Positions 24,295-33,000 of a DNA stretch of 33,932 nt are shown here, in pieces. The position numbers and the translations under genes are program-made. This DNA comes from a virus: IMG/VR virus record IMGVR_UViG_3300035698_013900, positions 1 through 33,932 of that record, one strand, 5' to 3'. The notes beneath the pieces are model-generated. The model worked only from the letters and a program-made list of their open reading frames with translations, searched no databases and was not told where the DNA came from. The stretch's first letter is position 1. Each line of letters starts with the position of its first letter.

Positions 24295-25299
24295 TTAGTA
24301 ATCAGCTTGTGATTCCGAAATATTTGTGCCTGTAACTACCATAGCTCTATTCTCTACAGTAAAATCACATCTGTAATGAACTGTAAACTGCCACAAGTCA
24401 CTACGAGGAACACGTTCCCATTCAACCGTTATTTCACGTTGTATGAAATAGATAAGATTTTTTAATGGTGTAAGCATCATTCTTGTACCATCTAGTATTG
24501 TACCAGCTGTAAGAACAATATCCTCTTTAATCATAGGGCAATCTATCATGCCAATACCAAGAGGTCTATTCTGAACTTTACCTTGAATAGCTGCATCACC
24601 ATAAGCAGTTACTCTACCAGTTTGGTCATATGCCCATTTATCATAAATAGCATCTGATACAAGCCATCTATACTCAGATTTAGCATTACGATAACGTTTT
24701 GGAATAGCTTTCTTCATATCATAGAAATACTTCAATGAAGTTGCTTTTTTAACTGCACTAACATTAGTAGCTGCTGCACCATCTTGAGCAATTGTAGCGC
24801 CTAAAATTTTAAAGATACCGTCATTAACTCCAAGTAATTTATCTTCTACAGAACTTGATGCTGTAGGAGCAATAGAAGAGTCAGACTGTAAGAAAGCTCT
24901 CTCACTATCAAGAGATATAGCTTTAGAAAACTGTGCTAAAAGGGTATCTCTAATACTCTTACCTTGCAAGTTATCCTCTGTGAAATCTGTAGTAAGGTCA
25001 AAACCAGCTCTATATTTCACGGTATCATACTCAATTTTAGTTGCATCAGGATTAGCTACATAGAAAGGGTTAGATGCAATATCTGCTCCCTCAGTAACTA
25101 TCTTACCTAAATCCAATTTATTGATCTCACCTTTATTATAATTGATACGTTTGGTACGTACTTGTTTTAAAAGATTAGAATAGTCAACTACCAAATCAAT
25201 AAATTTATCTGATTGCTGCCTATTAAGCATTGTATTTGGAAGGGAATCGTTAATTTCACCTTTTGTTAACATTACAGTAGGGTCTAATTTTGAACTCAT
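24295..25299 (-). CDS. Major capsid protein (HK97-fold) (334 aa)
   Basis: This 334-residue protein builds the icosahedral head. The core shows the HK97-fold pattern: an N-terminal arm (about 1-60), an E-loop-like strand region (KIEYDTVKYRAGFDLTTDFTE), the spine helix region (SIRDTLLAQFSKAISLDSER), and a final beta segment (WERVPRSDLWQFTVHYRCDFTVENRAMVV). It lies directly downstream of the protease/scaffold gene and is followed by a strong terminator, as expected for the most abundant late protein. The ribosome binding site is AAGGAG. No separate protease cleavage site can be placed with confidence. Confidence 0.88.
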   Translation of the reverse strand: MSSKLDPTVMLTKGEINDSLPNTMLNRQQSDKFIDLVVDYSNLLKQVRTKRINYNKGEINKLDLGKIVTEGADIASNPFYVANPDATKIEYDTVKYRAGFDLTTDFTEDNLQGKSIRDTLLAQFSKAISLDSERAFLQSDSSIAPTASSSVEDKLLGVNDGIFKILGATIAQDGAAATNVSAVKKATSLKYFYDMKKAIPKRYRNAKSEYRWLVSDAIYDKWAYDQTGRVTAYGDAAIQGKVQNRPLGIGMIDCPMIKEDIVLTAGTILDGTRMMLTPLKNLIYFIQREITVEWERVPRSDLWQFTVHYRCDFTVENRAMVVTGTNISESQADY

Positions 25300-25324
25300 T
25301 TTCTTTCTCCTTATTTAATTCGTA

Positions 25325-26842
25325 TTAACCTAAAGGCCAGTTCGTACTGAAACAGGCTAAAGGATCTTTGCTATCTGTATTAACAATGTCATCTTCTCTA
25401 TCTACAACACTTATTACAGATTTCTGCACATCTTTAACTTCTTGTGACACTGTTTTCAATTCAGTTTTAAAACTTTCGGCAAAAGTGTCCAAAGCGTTTA
25501 AAAATGCACTGTGTCCTGTAAAACTCTCTGATTCTACTGATTTAGCTACTTCTGTCTTTACTTCATTACCTTTAACATTACCTTTACTAATACTTTCTGG
25601 ATTATCCTCACCTGTCTTATTAGCAGGTTCTTCTTCTAAAAGACCCTGTTCATTCAAAAAACCTTTTTCATCTTTAAAACCTTTTGCATTAGCATTTTTC
25701 ATAAAAACTTCTGAAGCTTCTTTAAAAGAAACTAAATTTTCTCCTAAAGCTTTAAAAGTATCGTTCATTTCAGACATAATCTGAGCTGAAATTTTAGTCG
25801 CTAATTCATCAAAACCTTTAGACATCTCAGAATCTTTAATATCAACTTTCTTTTCAGTAAGGATTTCAATTAATTCATCTACACATTTTTTAAGCTCATC
25901 ATTATCATTAGGGGTTAGCCAAACAGCTTCATCAAAAGCCTGCATAGCTTTAAATACTCCTGACAATTTTTCCCATTTAGTATTTGATAAGTATTCAAAC
26001 TCTTCTTTAACTAAACCTTTTTCTTTCAAATCCTCTGGTACTACAGCAACTTCTGGTACTACAGTATCCTTAACAGTCTCTTTAACAGTTTCTTTAACTA
26101 CTTCCTTAACTGTTTCACTAGCTGCTACTACATCCTTACTATCTTTTTCTGTCGGAATTACTGCCTCTTTTTTCTTTTCTTTAGTCATGTCACCTTCTCC
26201 TTTATGAGATTTATTTAAAGTTTGTTGTTCACCGACAACTACTTGAACACCCGGTATAACCTGAAGTGTTCTCAAAGATGATTCCTCAAAATCTTCAGCG
26301 ATTTCAAATACTAACTCACCATCTTCCTCGTAATCTTTTTGTACTGTGTAGCCATTCTCCTCTACCCAAGTTTCTGCTAACTCTTTAGTAAATACCTCAG
26401 TAGAAAACATCATCTTATGAATAGTGAATAAAGATACTTCTAATGCTTTATCGTAAAGCATCTTCTTATTAGCTGTTCTATAAGAAACTAAACTTTTAGA
26501 AATCTCACAAGTAGCTGCATAATTATCTGGTATAGATACAAGAGATCCTTCAAACAAGTCTATTGCTTTTGTGAAATACTTTTCTATACCATTTATAATA
26601 ACTCTTCCAAAAGAAGCTAAACCTCTCCATGAAAAAGCATTTAAATCTCCCTGTTCTACCTGATCCCAAACCTCATCTACAGTAACTAAAGCTTTTACCC
26701 ATACACCTCTACTGCCTACCATAGCATCTGGGGATCTTTCTTTAGAAAACTCACCTATTGGCTCACCTTCAGTATTAACTACTCCCCATTGGGTATCTGA
26801 GCCTATATCTACAATCTTACCTATCTCTATAGTATCAAACAA
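25325..26842 (-). CDS. Prohead protease (XkdF-like) with scaffold-like C-terminus; frame lacks its N-terminal part
   Basis: Residues about 1-125 of this frame match an XkdF-type prohead protease: GVWVKALVTVDEVW and then DLNAFSWRGLASFG, in which S71 is the expected catalytic serine. The remainder is a long acidic, Lys/Glu-rich, coiled-coil-like segment (VKEVVKETVKETVKD) typical of fused scaffold regions. The only in-frame start is a TTG at 26842. The codons just upstream (26843-26917) continue the family pattern, with NPQLYYNHKQW containing the expected catalytic histidine (codon 26885-26887), but no start precedes them in this frame. The proper N-terminus lies in a different frame at 26913-27056. 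The protease is thus broken or recoded. The protein would be about 577 residues if joined. Confidence 0.75.
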   Translation of the reverse strand: MFDTIEIGKIVDIGSDTQWGVVNTEGEPIGEFSKERSPDAMVGSRGVWVKALVTVDEVWDQVEQGDLNAFSWRGLASFGRVIINGIEKYFTKAIDLFEGSLVSIPDNYAATCEISKSLVSYRTANKKMLYDKALEVSLFTIHKMMFSTEVFTKELAETWVEENGYTVQKDYEEDGELVFEIAEDFEESSLRTLQVIPGVQVVVGEQQTLNKSHKGEGDMTKEKKKEAVIPTEKDSKDVVAASETVKEVVKETVKETVKDTVVPEVAVVPEDLKEKGLVKEEFEYLSNTKWEKLSGVFKAMQAFDEAVWLTPNDNDELKKCVDELIEILTEKKVDIKDSEMSKGFDELATKISAQIMSEMNDTFKALGENLVSFKEASEVFMKNANAKGFKDEKGFLNEQGLLEEEPANKTGEDNPESISKGNVKGNEVKTEVAKSVESESFTGHSAFLNALDTFAESFKTELKTVSQEVKDVQKSVISVVDREDDIVNTDSKDPLACFSTNWPLG

Positions 26843-26912
26843 ACCTATATTTATATCATTACCATCAGGAGTTTTCCACTGTTTATGATTATAATATAAT
26901 TGTGGATTTACT

Positions 26913-27056
26913 CTAACGATCTAAGTCAAAAGACTCAGGGGTAACTATATCATTTGAACGATCTGGATTGTTCATAGACAGAAAACCTTTAACACAGCGA
27001 GATCCATCTACGCTTTTTTGTATACCAGCATATATAAAAAGTTCTTTTTTGCTCAT
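26913..27056 (-). CDS. N-terminal fragment of the prohead protease gene (47 aa)
   Basis: MSKKELFIYAGIQKS... ends KGFLSMNNPDRSNDIVTPESFDLDR, split here at the stop. It carries the family's early strand and DIV.P..F segment, which in XkdF-type proteases is followed by F..NP..YNH. An AGGAGG site precedes the ATG and a promoter-like TTGACT/TATTGT lies further upstream, so translation starts here. The frame stops at TAG (26913-26915), while NPQLYYNH lies in the +1 frame directly after. Joining requires a +1 shift (or a one- or two-base sequence difference) in the CGTTAG region. Confidence 0.7.
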   Translation of the reverse strand: MSKKELFIYAGIQKSVDGSRCVKGFLSMNNPDRSNDIVTPESFDLDR

Positions 27057-27078
27057 TTAAAAAAGCCTCCTATTAATT

Positions 27079-27107
27079 ACAATATAACTCAAACAAATAA
27101 AAGTCAA
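27079..27107 (-). promoter_or_regulatory. Putative sigma70-type promoter upstream of the protease and capsid genes
   Basis: On the minus strand, TTGACT is followed by a 17-base spacer and TATTGT (alternatively 15 bases to TATATT). It lies in the 77-base gap between portal and protease, with the protease AGGAGG site just downstream. It could give extra transcription of the prohead/capsid genes. Confidence 0.45.
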
Positions 27108-27133
27108 CCTCTTATATAAAAAACTATCTTATT

Positions 27134-29962
27134 TTATTCAGTAATTATTATATCTTCAGTAGTACTATCTTCTTTACTAGTTTTCTCTGCCAAAGAAGCT
27201 CTCTTAGCAAAATAGTCATCTAATTCATCTACATAGACTGTTACATTACTATCTACTGTAACAAAAGCCCTATCCCCACCAGCGATATCCTCTCCTAACC
27301 CTGCTTGTTCTACAACTTGATTAATTGTAACACAACCTTTTGAAAGATAAGCTAACAGATTTTCTCTTATTAATTTCTTATCTGCAATATCATATTCTTC
27401 AAACTCAAGACATACTGAAGAAATACCTAAACCTCTAAAAAAGAGTTTATTCAACATTCTCTGCCATCTTCTCTGTCTGGGATTTACAACCCTATTTTTA
27501 TAATTCTCAGACTGAGATGTACCTTTACCGGAACCTAAACTAGCGGAATCTGTAATACCTACAATAGCTGCACTAACTCCATGAGCTACTAATATGGCAT
27601 CCCTATTATTTTTTCTTGTCTCCTGAAATGAACCTTCTAATTTACTATCAGATAGTTTTTCAAATTGAACCTCTACATCACCTCCAGCAGAAGTAGATAA
27701 AGGTATGATAAGCGTTTTATGTGCTTGACCCTTTACTTCCTCAGCAAAATAATGAGTTATCATCTGTTTTACTTCAGGAGTTAATTTCGCACCTTTAATA
27801 ATAATTGCATATTGCGGTACGGTGTTGTATTCGAAGAATTGTAGAAAGTAATCCCTAATGTTAACATTAGCAAAAAGACTTCCTAGAGCTGGTATTATGT
27901 TAGGTATCCCATAGTATATTGATTTAGGGTGGAATTGTTGAATGAATATTATTTCATTAGCAGATTTACGCAAAGAACGTATTTTCTTATTAGGATCTGT
28001 TCTACTTACAAAATTCCATTTTGCACCTTTAAAATTACCATCTTTTTTAGGGTCGTATATAGCAGATTTACCATCAAGATCTCTACGTGTTTTAGAAAGA
28101 ACTTTCTTTCCAAAGGGTAAATAATAATCTGTAGAACCATTAGGATTAGATACTACAAACCCATTCCAATTTTTTAATACTGTCACTCTCTTAGCAGGAA
28201 TGTGATAAAGACGAGCTATTTTCATATCTATAGAACGTACTACTTCTATAGCACCCCATCCTATAGCTTCAAAATCTAAGGCAGTTTTTGTTAAAACACC
28301 CTCAAATTCATCTACCTCATTACAATGGTAAATGAAATCTTGCACCTCTTTCTTATGTTCATTAAAAACAAGATCAGACTCTAAATCAGACGTTCTATTT
28401 AAAGACCAACCTCTTCCAACAGAATCAGTTGATTTTACACTGCAATTATGTGTTACAAAAGTATCTGCTACAAAAGTATTAGTATTAGGTACTTCAAAAG
28501 TATAAACTTTACCTTTGTAAAATTTATCTTTAATGCTTTTAATTGGATGACAGGCATACATATTATCATTAATAGGCAAAAAGAACCCTGCTTTGTAATG
28601 GCTATTAAAAGTACCTTCTCTTAAATCAGTAAATAAATCTATATCTTCGTTACCTGAAATACCTATCTTATAAACTTTAGCCCTATTATTTTTAGTTACT
28701 TCTTTTTGCACATAAAAATTAGTCCAATAACCTAGTGCTTTCAACAACCATAGAACTTGATATGCTAATTGTTTAGAAGTAGTAGCAACTAAATAACTTC
28801 TACCCTTTTGCACAATATTAGTTAAACCTGTATCATGCCCGTCACCATTAAAGTATGAGTTTAAAAGAACCAAGGCATTCCTCTTAGTCATCTTCTGCAT
28901 TATTTCAGGTAATATTCTTTTCCTATAACAAGTTTTACCTCCACAATGTAGCATTACATCAAAAACATTTCTCTTAGAAGAAGATATTTTATACCCTAAA
29001 CTATCCTTCTCATTAAAACCTTTTACTTTACTACCAAAAATAGTATCTAAACAATCAATAACTTTTTTATGATAATCATTCTCTTTTTGATGAAAAGAAA
29101 AAACAGTATGTGTATTTCTTTGAATATGACCACCAGTAGTAGATTTAGTTTCTCTGAAAAAAGATGTATCTGTAGTACTACCTTCTGCTAAATAATAACC
29201 AAGAAGAGACATGAAATCATCGTCCAACTTGAATTCCCCATGTCCATCTACATAAATAGAAGATTCATTTTCCTTTAACTTAGGTACTACGGAGAGTAAA
29301 AAATCTCCTTTCTGTAAATCACTAGCTTTCTTCCAACCTAAAAAAGGTTGAACATTTTTAACAAAAGTATCATAAGTTTCAGACTCAGATAAAGATAAGC
29401 CTCTTTTCTTCCTCATAGACAGATATTTATTATATCTTATTCTCATTTTCCTAGCGTCTTTATCTAAACAAAGATAAGGATGCTCAAAAGTAGGACGTAA
29501 TGAAGTACAATACCCTCTAACAGATATATCTTTAATCTTCTCTTCTATATCATAAGTATAGATAGATGAAACCTCTTCAAAAACCCCATTAATACCGAGA
29601 ACCTTCTCACCCTCTTTAACCGAGGATATATCGACTGTCTCCCATGTACCCTTAACAACAGGAGAATCACCAGGAAAACAGCAACGAAAATGGTTCTCTT
29701 CACTCTCTAATAATTGTGCTAAAACTTCAGGATTAAAAGGAGGATCTACAACATCTAACATATTAATACTACTACCACCATCTAATACATTAGGTATTTC
29801 CTGATTAGAACCATCTAAATTTTTCTGTAGTTGCTCTCGTAAACCAACTGCCGAAGAAGTCATTCTCTTTGATAACTCTGTTGCAGATACTACAGAACCA
29901 TCACCACAAATATATGCTTCTGTTAAAATAATCTCTTTTTTTTCTTCTTTTTTCTTAGTCAT
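27134..29962 (-). CDS. Portal protein (PBSX/XkdE-like) containing an intein (942 aa before splicing)
   Basis: The start is placed at the ATG at 29960-29962 (MTKKKEEKKEI), because an upstream in-frame ATG would add a hydrophobic, basic segment not expected in a portal. The portal is the 12-subunit ring that passes DNA into the head. Its N-terminal residues lead to NHFRC at 90-94, then a 412-residue intein (95-506), then CSVKSTDSVGRGW continues the portal. Later segments fit the family: ALDFEAIGWGAIEVV, IFIQQFHPKSIYYGIPNIIPA, and a long helix-rich end. The spliced length would be about 530 residues, normal for PBSX-type portals. A terminator separates it from the upstream terminase gene. Confidence 0.88.
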   Translation of the reverse strand: MTKKKEEKKEIILTEAYICGDGSVVSATELSKRMTSSAVGLREQLQKNLDGSNQEIPNVLDGGSSINMLDVVDPPFNPEVLAQLLESEENHFRCCFPGDSPVVKGTWETVDISSVKEGEKVLGINGVFEEVSSIYTYDIEEKIKDISVRGYCTSLRPTFEHPYLCLDKDARKMRIRYNKYLSMRKKRGLSLSESETYDTFVKNVQPFLGWKKASDLQKGDFLLSVVPKLKENESSIYVDGHGEFKLDDDFMSLLGYYLAEGSTTDTSFFRETKSTTGGHIQRNTHTVFSFHQKENDYHKKVIDCLDTIFGSKVKGFNEKDSLGYKISSSKRNVFDVMLHCGGKTCYRKRILPEIMQKMTKRNALVLLNSYFNGDGHDTGLTNIVQKGRSYLVATTSKQLAYQVLWLLKALGYWTNFYVQKEVTKNNRAKVYKIGISGNEDIDLFTDLREGTFNSHYKAGFFLPINDNMYACHPIKSIKDKFYKGKVYTFEVPNTNTFVADTFVTHNCSVKSTDSVGRGWSLNRTSDLESDLVFNEHKKEVQDFIYHCNEVDEFEGVLTKTALDFEAIGWGAIEVVRSIDMKIARLYHIPAKRVTVLKNWNGFVVSNPNGSTDYYLPFGKKVLSKTRRDLDGKSAIYDPKKDGNFKGAKWNFVSRTDPNKKIRSLRKSANEIIFIQQFHPKSIYYGIPNIIPALGSLFANVNIRDYFLQFFEYNTVPQYAIIIKGAKLTPEVKQMITHYFAEEVKGQAHKTLIIPLSTSAGGDVEVQFEKLSDSKLEGSFQETRKNNRDAILVAHGVSAAIVGITDSASLGSGKGTSQSENYKNRVVNPRQRRWQRMLNKLFFRGLGISSVCLEFEEYDIADKKLIRENLLAYLSKGCVTINQVVEQAGLGEDIAGGDRAFVTVDSNVTVYVDELDDYFAKRASLAEKTSKEDSTTEDIIITE
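28445..29680 (-). mobile_element. Portal intein with in-frame LAGLIDADG homing endonuclease (412 aa)
   Basis: The intein begins at Cys (codon 29678-29680, CFPGDSPVVKG) and ends VADTFVTHN, with C as the +1 residue of the extein. The block B T..H motif is present (RPTFEHPYL). Two LAGLIDADG motifs fit the dodecapeptide pattern: LLGYYLAEGS at residues 253-262 and LLNSYFNGDG at 366-375 of the portal precursor. The C-terminal block (KVYTFEVPNTNTFVADTFVTHN) is intact. All canonical catalytic ends are present, so it should splice and may still home. The C-terminal block differs from those of the two terminase inteins, so it is a separate lineage. Confidence 0.92.
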
Positions 29963-30004
29963 TATATATAACCTATAAATTAAAAATATATGTGTACGCC
30001 TACT

Positions 30005-30013
30005 ACTATAACA
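30005..30013 (-). promoter_or_regulatory. Weak extended -10 element before the portal gene
   Basis: TGTTATAGT on the minus strand fits TGnTATAAT with one mismatch in the hexamer. It lies between the terminator after terminase and the portal start. No good -35 is visible, because that position falls in the T-run. It is offered only as a possible portal promoter. Confidence 0.25.
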
Positions 30014-30022
30014 CACCAAACT

Positions 30023-30054
30023 AAAAAAAACCATTAATAAAAAAATTATTAATG
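30023..30054 (-). terminator. AT-only rho-independent terminator after the terminase gene
   Basis: Immediately after the terminase stop, the minus strand reads CATTAATAA, a 5-base T loop, TTATTAATG, then G and eight T residues. The stem is perfect over 9 bases but lacks G:C pairs apart from its ends. The long T-run supports termination, probably partial. Confidence 0.55.
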
Positions 30055-30055
30055 A

Positions 30056-33000
30056 TTAACCTACATAAGCATCTAAAAAAGTATTTGATTCTAAGCCTAA
30101 TAATATACCGGCTAATAAATCATAAGCATCAGCATGAAAAGAATGGTCTTTACCTTTAGACCATAAATACTTAATGTTACCTTTGCTATCTAAGTCTGCT
30201 TTTCTTTTAGATTCCAACATCTCTTTAACATACTCTCCACCAAGAATAGACTCAAAATTTCTAGGTAAAATATTCTTCCCTTTTTTTAATCCTGTTACTA
30301 CCTTATCAAGTATATTAGTTCTATCAACATTTAGAATCATCTGCTTACTATCTCTTTTAATTCTTCCGTGCGCACCCTCTGAACCGTATCTACATAACCA
30401 TGTATAACATGGGAATTCGTCCTGGATTTCCTGTACAAGTTTGGCTTCAGGCATAGAATCTATTACCATAACTTCTACTTTAAACAGTTTAACTAAATCT
30501 AATAATTCAGATTTAGTTGCTACTTTACCTATAAACATAGCTCTCCTCTTACCTTCAGGAGTCAATTGAGAAATCCTGACATCAAAATTCTTTCCTACAT
30601 CAACACCCATTGTACAAGCTGTTTTAGAAGAACAGGATTCTATATAAGAGCTATTACCTTTATGTACAAACATTGTATCATCTGCCGTCTTCCTTAAAGT
30701 CTCCACCGTTAAACACATACCTGGAGGTGTATAACATATACCTAAATCAGAATTATAAAAATGTGTCATAGCTGTGACATCACCAAAAGAATCTTGATAT
30801 CTTTCAAACATACTAGACAGATTATTGAAACGACTATTCATCATAGTCACTAAATAACCATCTGATAAAGCACCAGGATTCATCTCAGCCCATTCACCTC
30901 TAGCAAACCTATCCATAGGCAAACCACATTTAGTGCAAATAGGACGAATATCCATGGCTTCGCCCTTTAAAAAACCTGTATCTCTTAGTTTAAAATCGCA
31001 AGGTGAACCATCTGAATCTATTTTTTCCTCTACAATAGTCTTAAACCAATCTATAATAGTATACTCTTTACAATGAGGACATTGTACATGCCACATATTC
31101 TGAGTAGAGCCTTTAAAATGTTTGTTTATTCCAAAACCTTCTACAGTAGGATTTCCTACAAAACGTTTAAACTGAAATTTACTACCTCTTAAACGGTCTT
31201 CACCATATTGTAAATTAATCTGATTACATTGGTCAACCTCTTCAACAAACATAACTGAATTGTGTACAAGTACACCATTAGCAAAAAAATTATGATTCTT
31301 CTCTGTCTGTAAATCCCAAACCTCTGCTAACTTTTTATTCTCATATATACCAGTAACCTCTACCTCTAATATCTTACCACTTCTTTCGTCAAGATATGGC
31401 ATAGTAAAAGTCTTTCCTTTTCCTCTGTAGAGGATATTAACCCGTTTTTCTTCTTTCGATTTAAATTGTGATAACGCTTTTGCTGACTGTAAAACTCTGG
31501 TGAACCATCCTGCATTTTTTTTCTTCTTAATTTTAGATTTGCATTCTGCCTCGCTCTGTAGTCCTTGTCTGCATTTATCACTCTCGCATAAAGTCTGTAG
31601 GCTTCCTTCTTCTTTGTTCGATATATCTTGTCGCTTCCACATTTTGCACACACGTGCACAGGTTTTAAATACTTTCTTATATTGTTGCAAGTAGGACAGT
31701 AAGTAGCCTCCTCCTGTTTTCTCTCCCATTTGTAAAGCAGACTTGGCACAGCATACTTTTTCGTCTGTTTTAAGAACTCTGAGGAATCTTTCATCGGAAG
31801 TTTTACTTGGTACATAGGTTGACCGTCTTTTGTCTTTTTGTGAGTGTCTAAAACATAAGCATCTGAAAAACCCGTGTAGTGTAAATTTTGTGCCATTCTT
31901 TCTACCTCTACTAAAGGAAAAGAATTTACACAGAACATTACTGCCCCATTTTTGAGACACCCATCGTCCATATAAAAGTATGCCCATGAACGTAACGTCA
32001 TACAAGAAGCCAACTCTTCTGTGAATGCTTTTCTGTATGTTTCTCCATGCGGTATATGGCTTGCCTTGAATATTACGTAAAGGTCTTTGTTCCCCACAGT
32101 CTGAAAAGATAAAAAGCTCCCCTTCCCTGCTGAAACAGATGTCAATCCATTCTGGTACTCTTTCACGGACGAGAAAATAATATCTTCGTAAAGTGAGTAC
32201 TTGTGCAAAAGATAATCCTTTTGCTTTGACCCTTGGGCACATTTTAGAGTTGCTGCCTTGTTGTTCTTCTGTGGCCGCAAATATGAGTCTCCTAATGCAA
32301 TCCCTAATGTAGCCTCGAAAGTGTCTGCTGTCAGCTGTACATCCAGTCCTAATCCTGATAAACCCATTGTCTTCTCCTTCTATGCTGTTAATAATAGTTT
32401 CGTCAAACATTGTATCTAATGTTTGCTCTCTATTATTAATATAGCATAAATGATCAGAAGTACAAGTGATTTTAACATTATTCTGTGTGTATACGTCATA
32501 TACTTTCTTAAAGCCTGTGGGGACACATCCCAACACTCTTTCATATTCTAATACACCTAGAATGCTCCTAGTAAGTACTTTATCACCATGCTTAATAGCA
32601 TGTAAGGGTTTATCCCCTATGTCTGTGGCAATTTCAAGGAATTTGAGACATGATGCTGGAAATTCTTTGAAGTCTGATAGAACATTACTTCCACAATTAT
32701 GTACTAAAATACCGTTGGCAAAAAAATTATGGTACTTTTTAGTTTGTATATCCCATACTTCCTCTATAGGATTTTCATATATAGCTATAATAGGTAAAGT
32801 TAAAATCTCATCTGTTTTCTCATCAAAATATTGGACAGTGTTTCTAACTCCTTCATCTCTTCGTAAGACAGACTTCCTTTTTTCCTTAACTTCGTTTTCA
32901 AATTCACTTTCCTTGTCCTCTGTTTGTAATGTACTAAGCCCTCTAGAGTTTCTTTTATCGGTGTTGTCCTCTAATAAATTTTTATTAATAATCGTTTCTA

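Larger units (their letters stand above)
31259..32650 (-). mobile_element. Second terminase intein (464 aa), interrupted by an out-of-frame endonuclease gene
   Basis: It begins at Cys (codon 32648-32650, CLKFLEIATDI) directly after FPAS, and ends FANGVLVHN, with S as the +1 residue before VMFVEEVD. The N-terminal splicing part is about residues 347-440 of the precursor, including TCTSDHLCYINNREQTL (block B). The C-terminal part is about 757-810. These parts match the first terminase intein. The roughly 320 residues between them are Cys/Arg-rich and unlike any intein domain, because the DNA there encodes an endonuclease in another frame. The Cys, His-Asn and +1 Ser ends are intact, so splicing is plausible if the large foreign insertion is tolerated. 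Confidence 0.85.

Noticed and set aside
25368-25784. Plus-strand frame of 138 codons opposite the scaffold region
   Set aside because: It is the antisense shadow of a Lys/Glu-rich coiled-coil.
31400-32300. Novel domain in the middle of the second terminase intein frame
   Set aside because: The Cys/Arg-rich 320 residues look like an out-of-frame translation of the endonuclease gene, not a folded domain.
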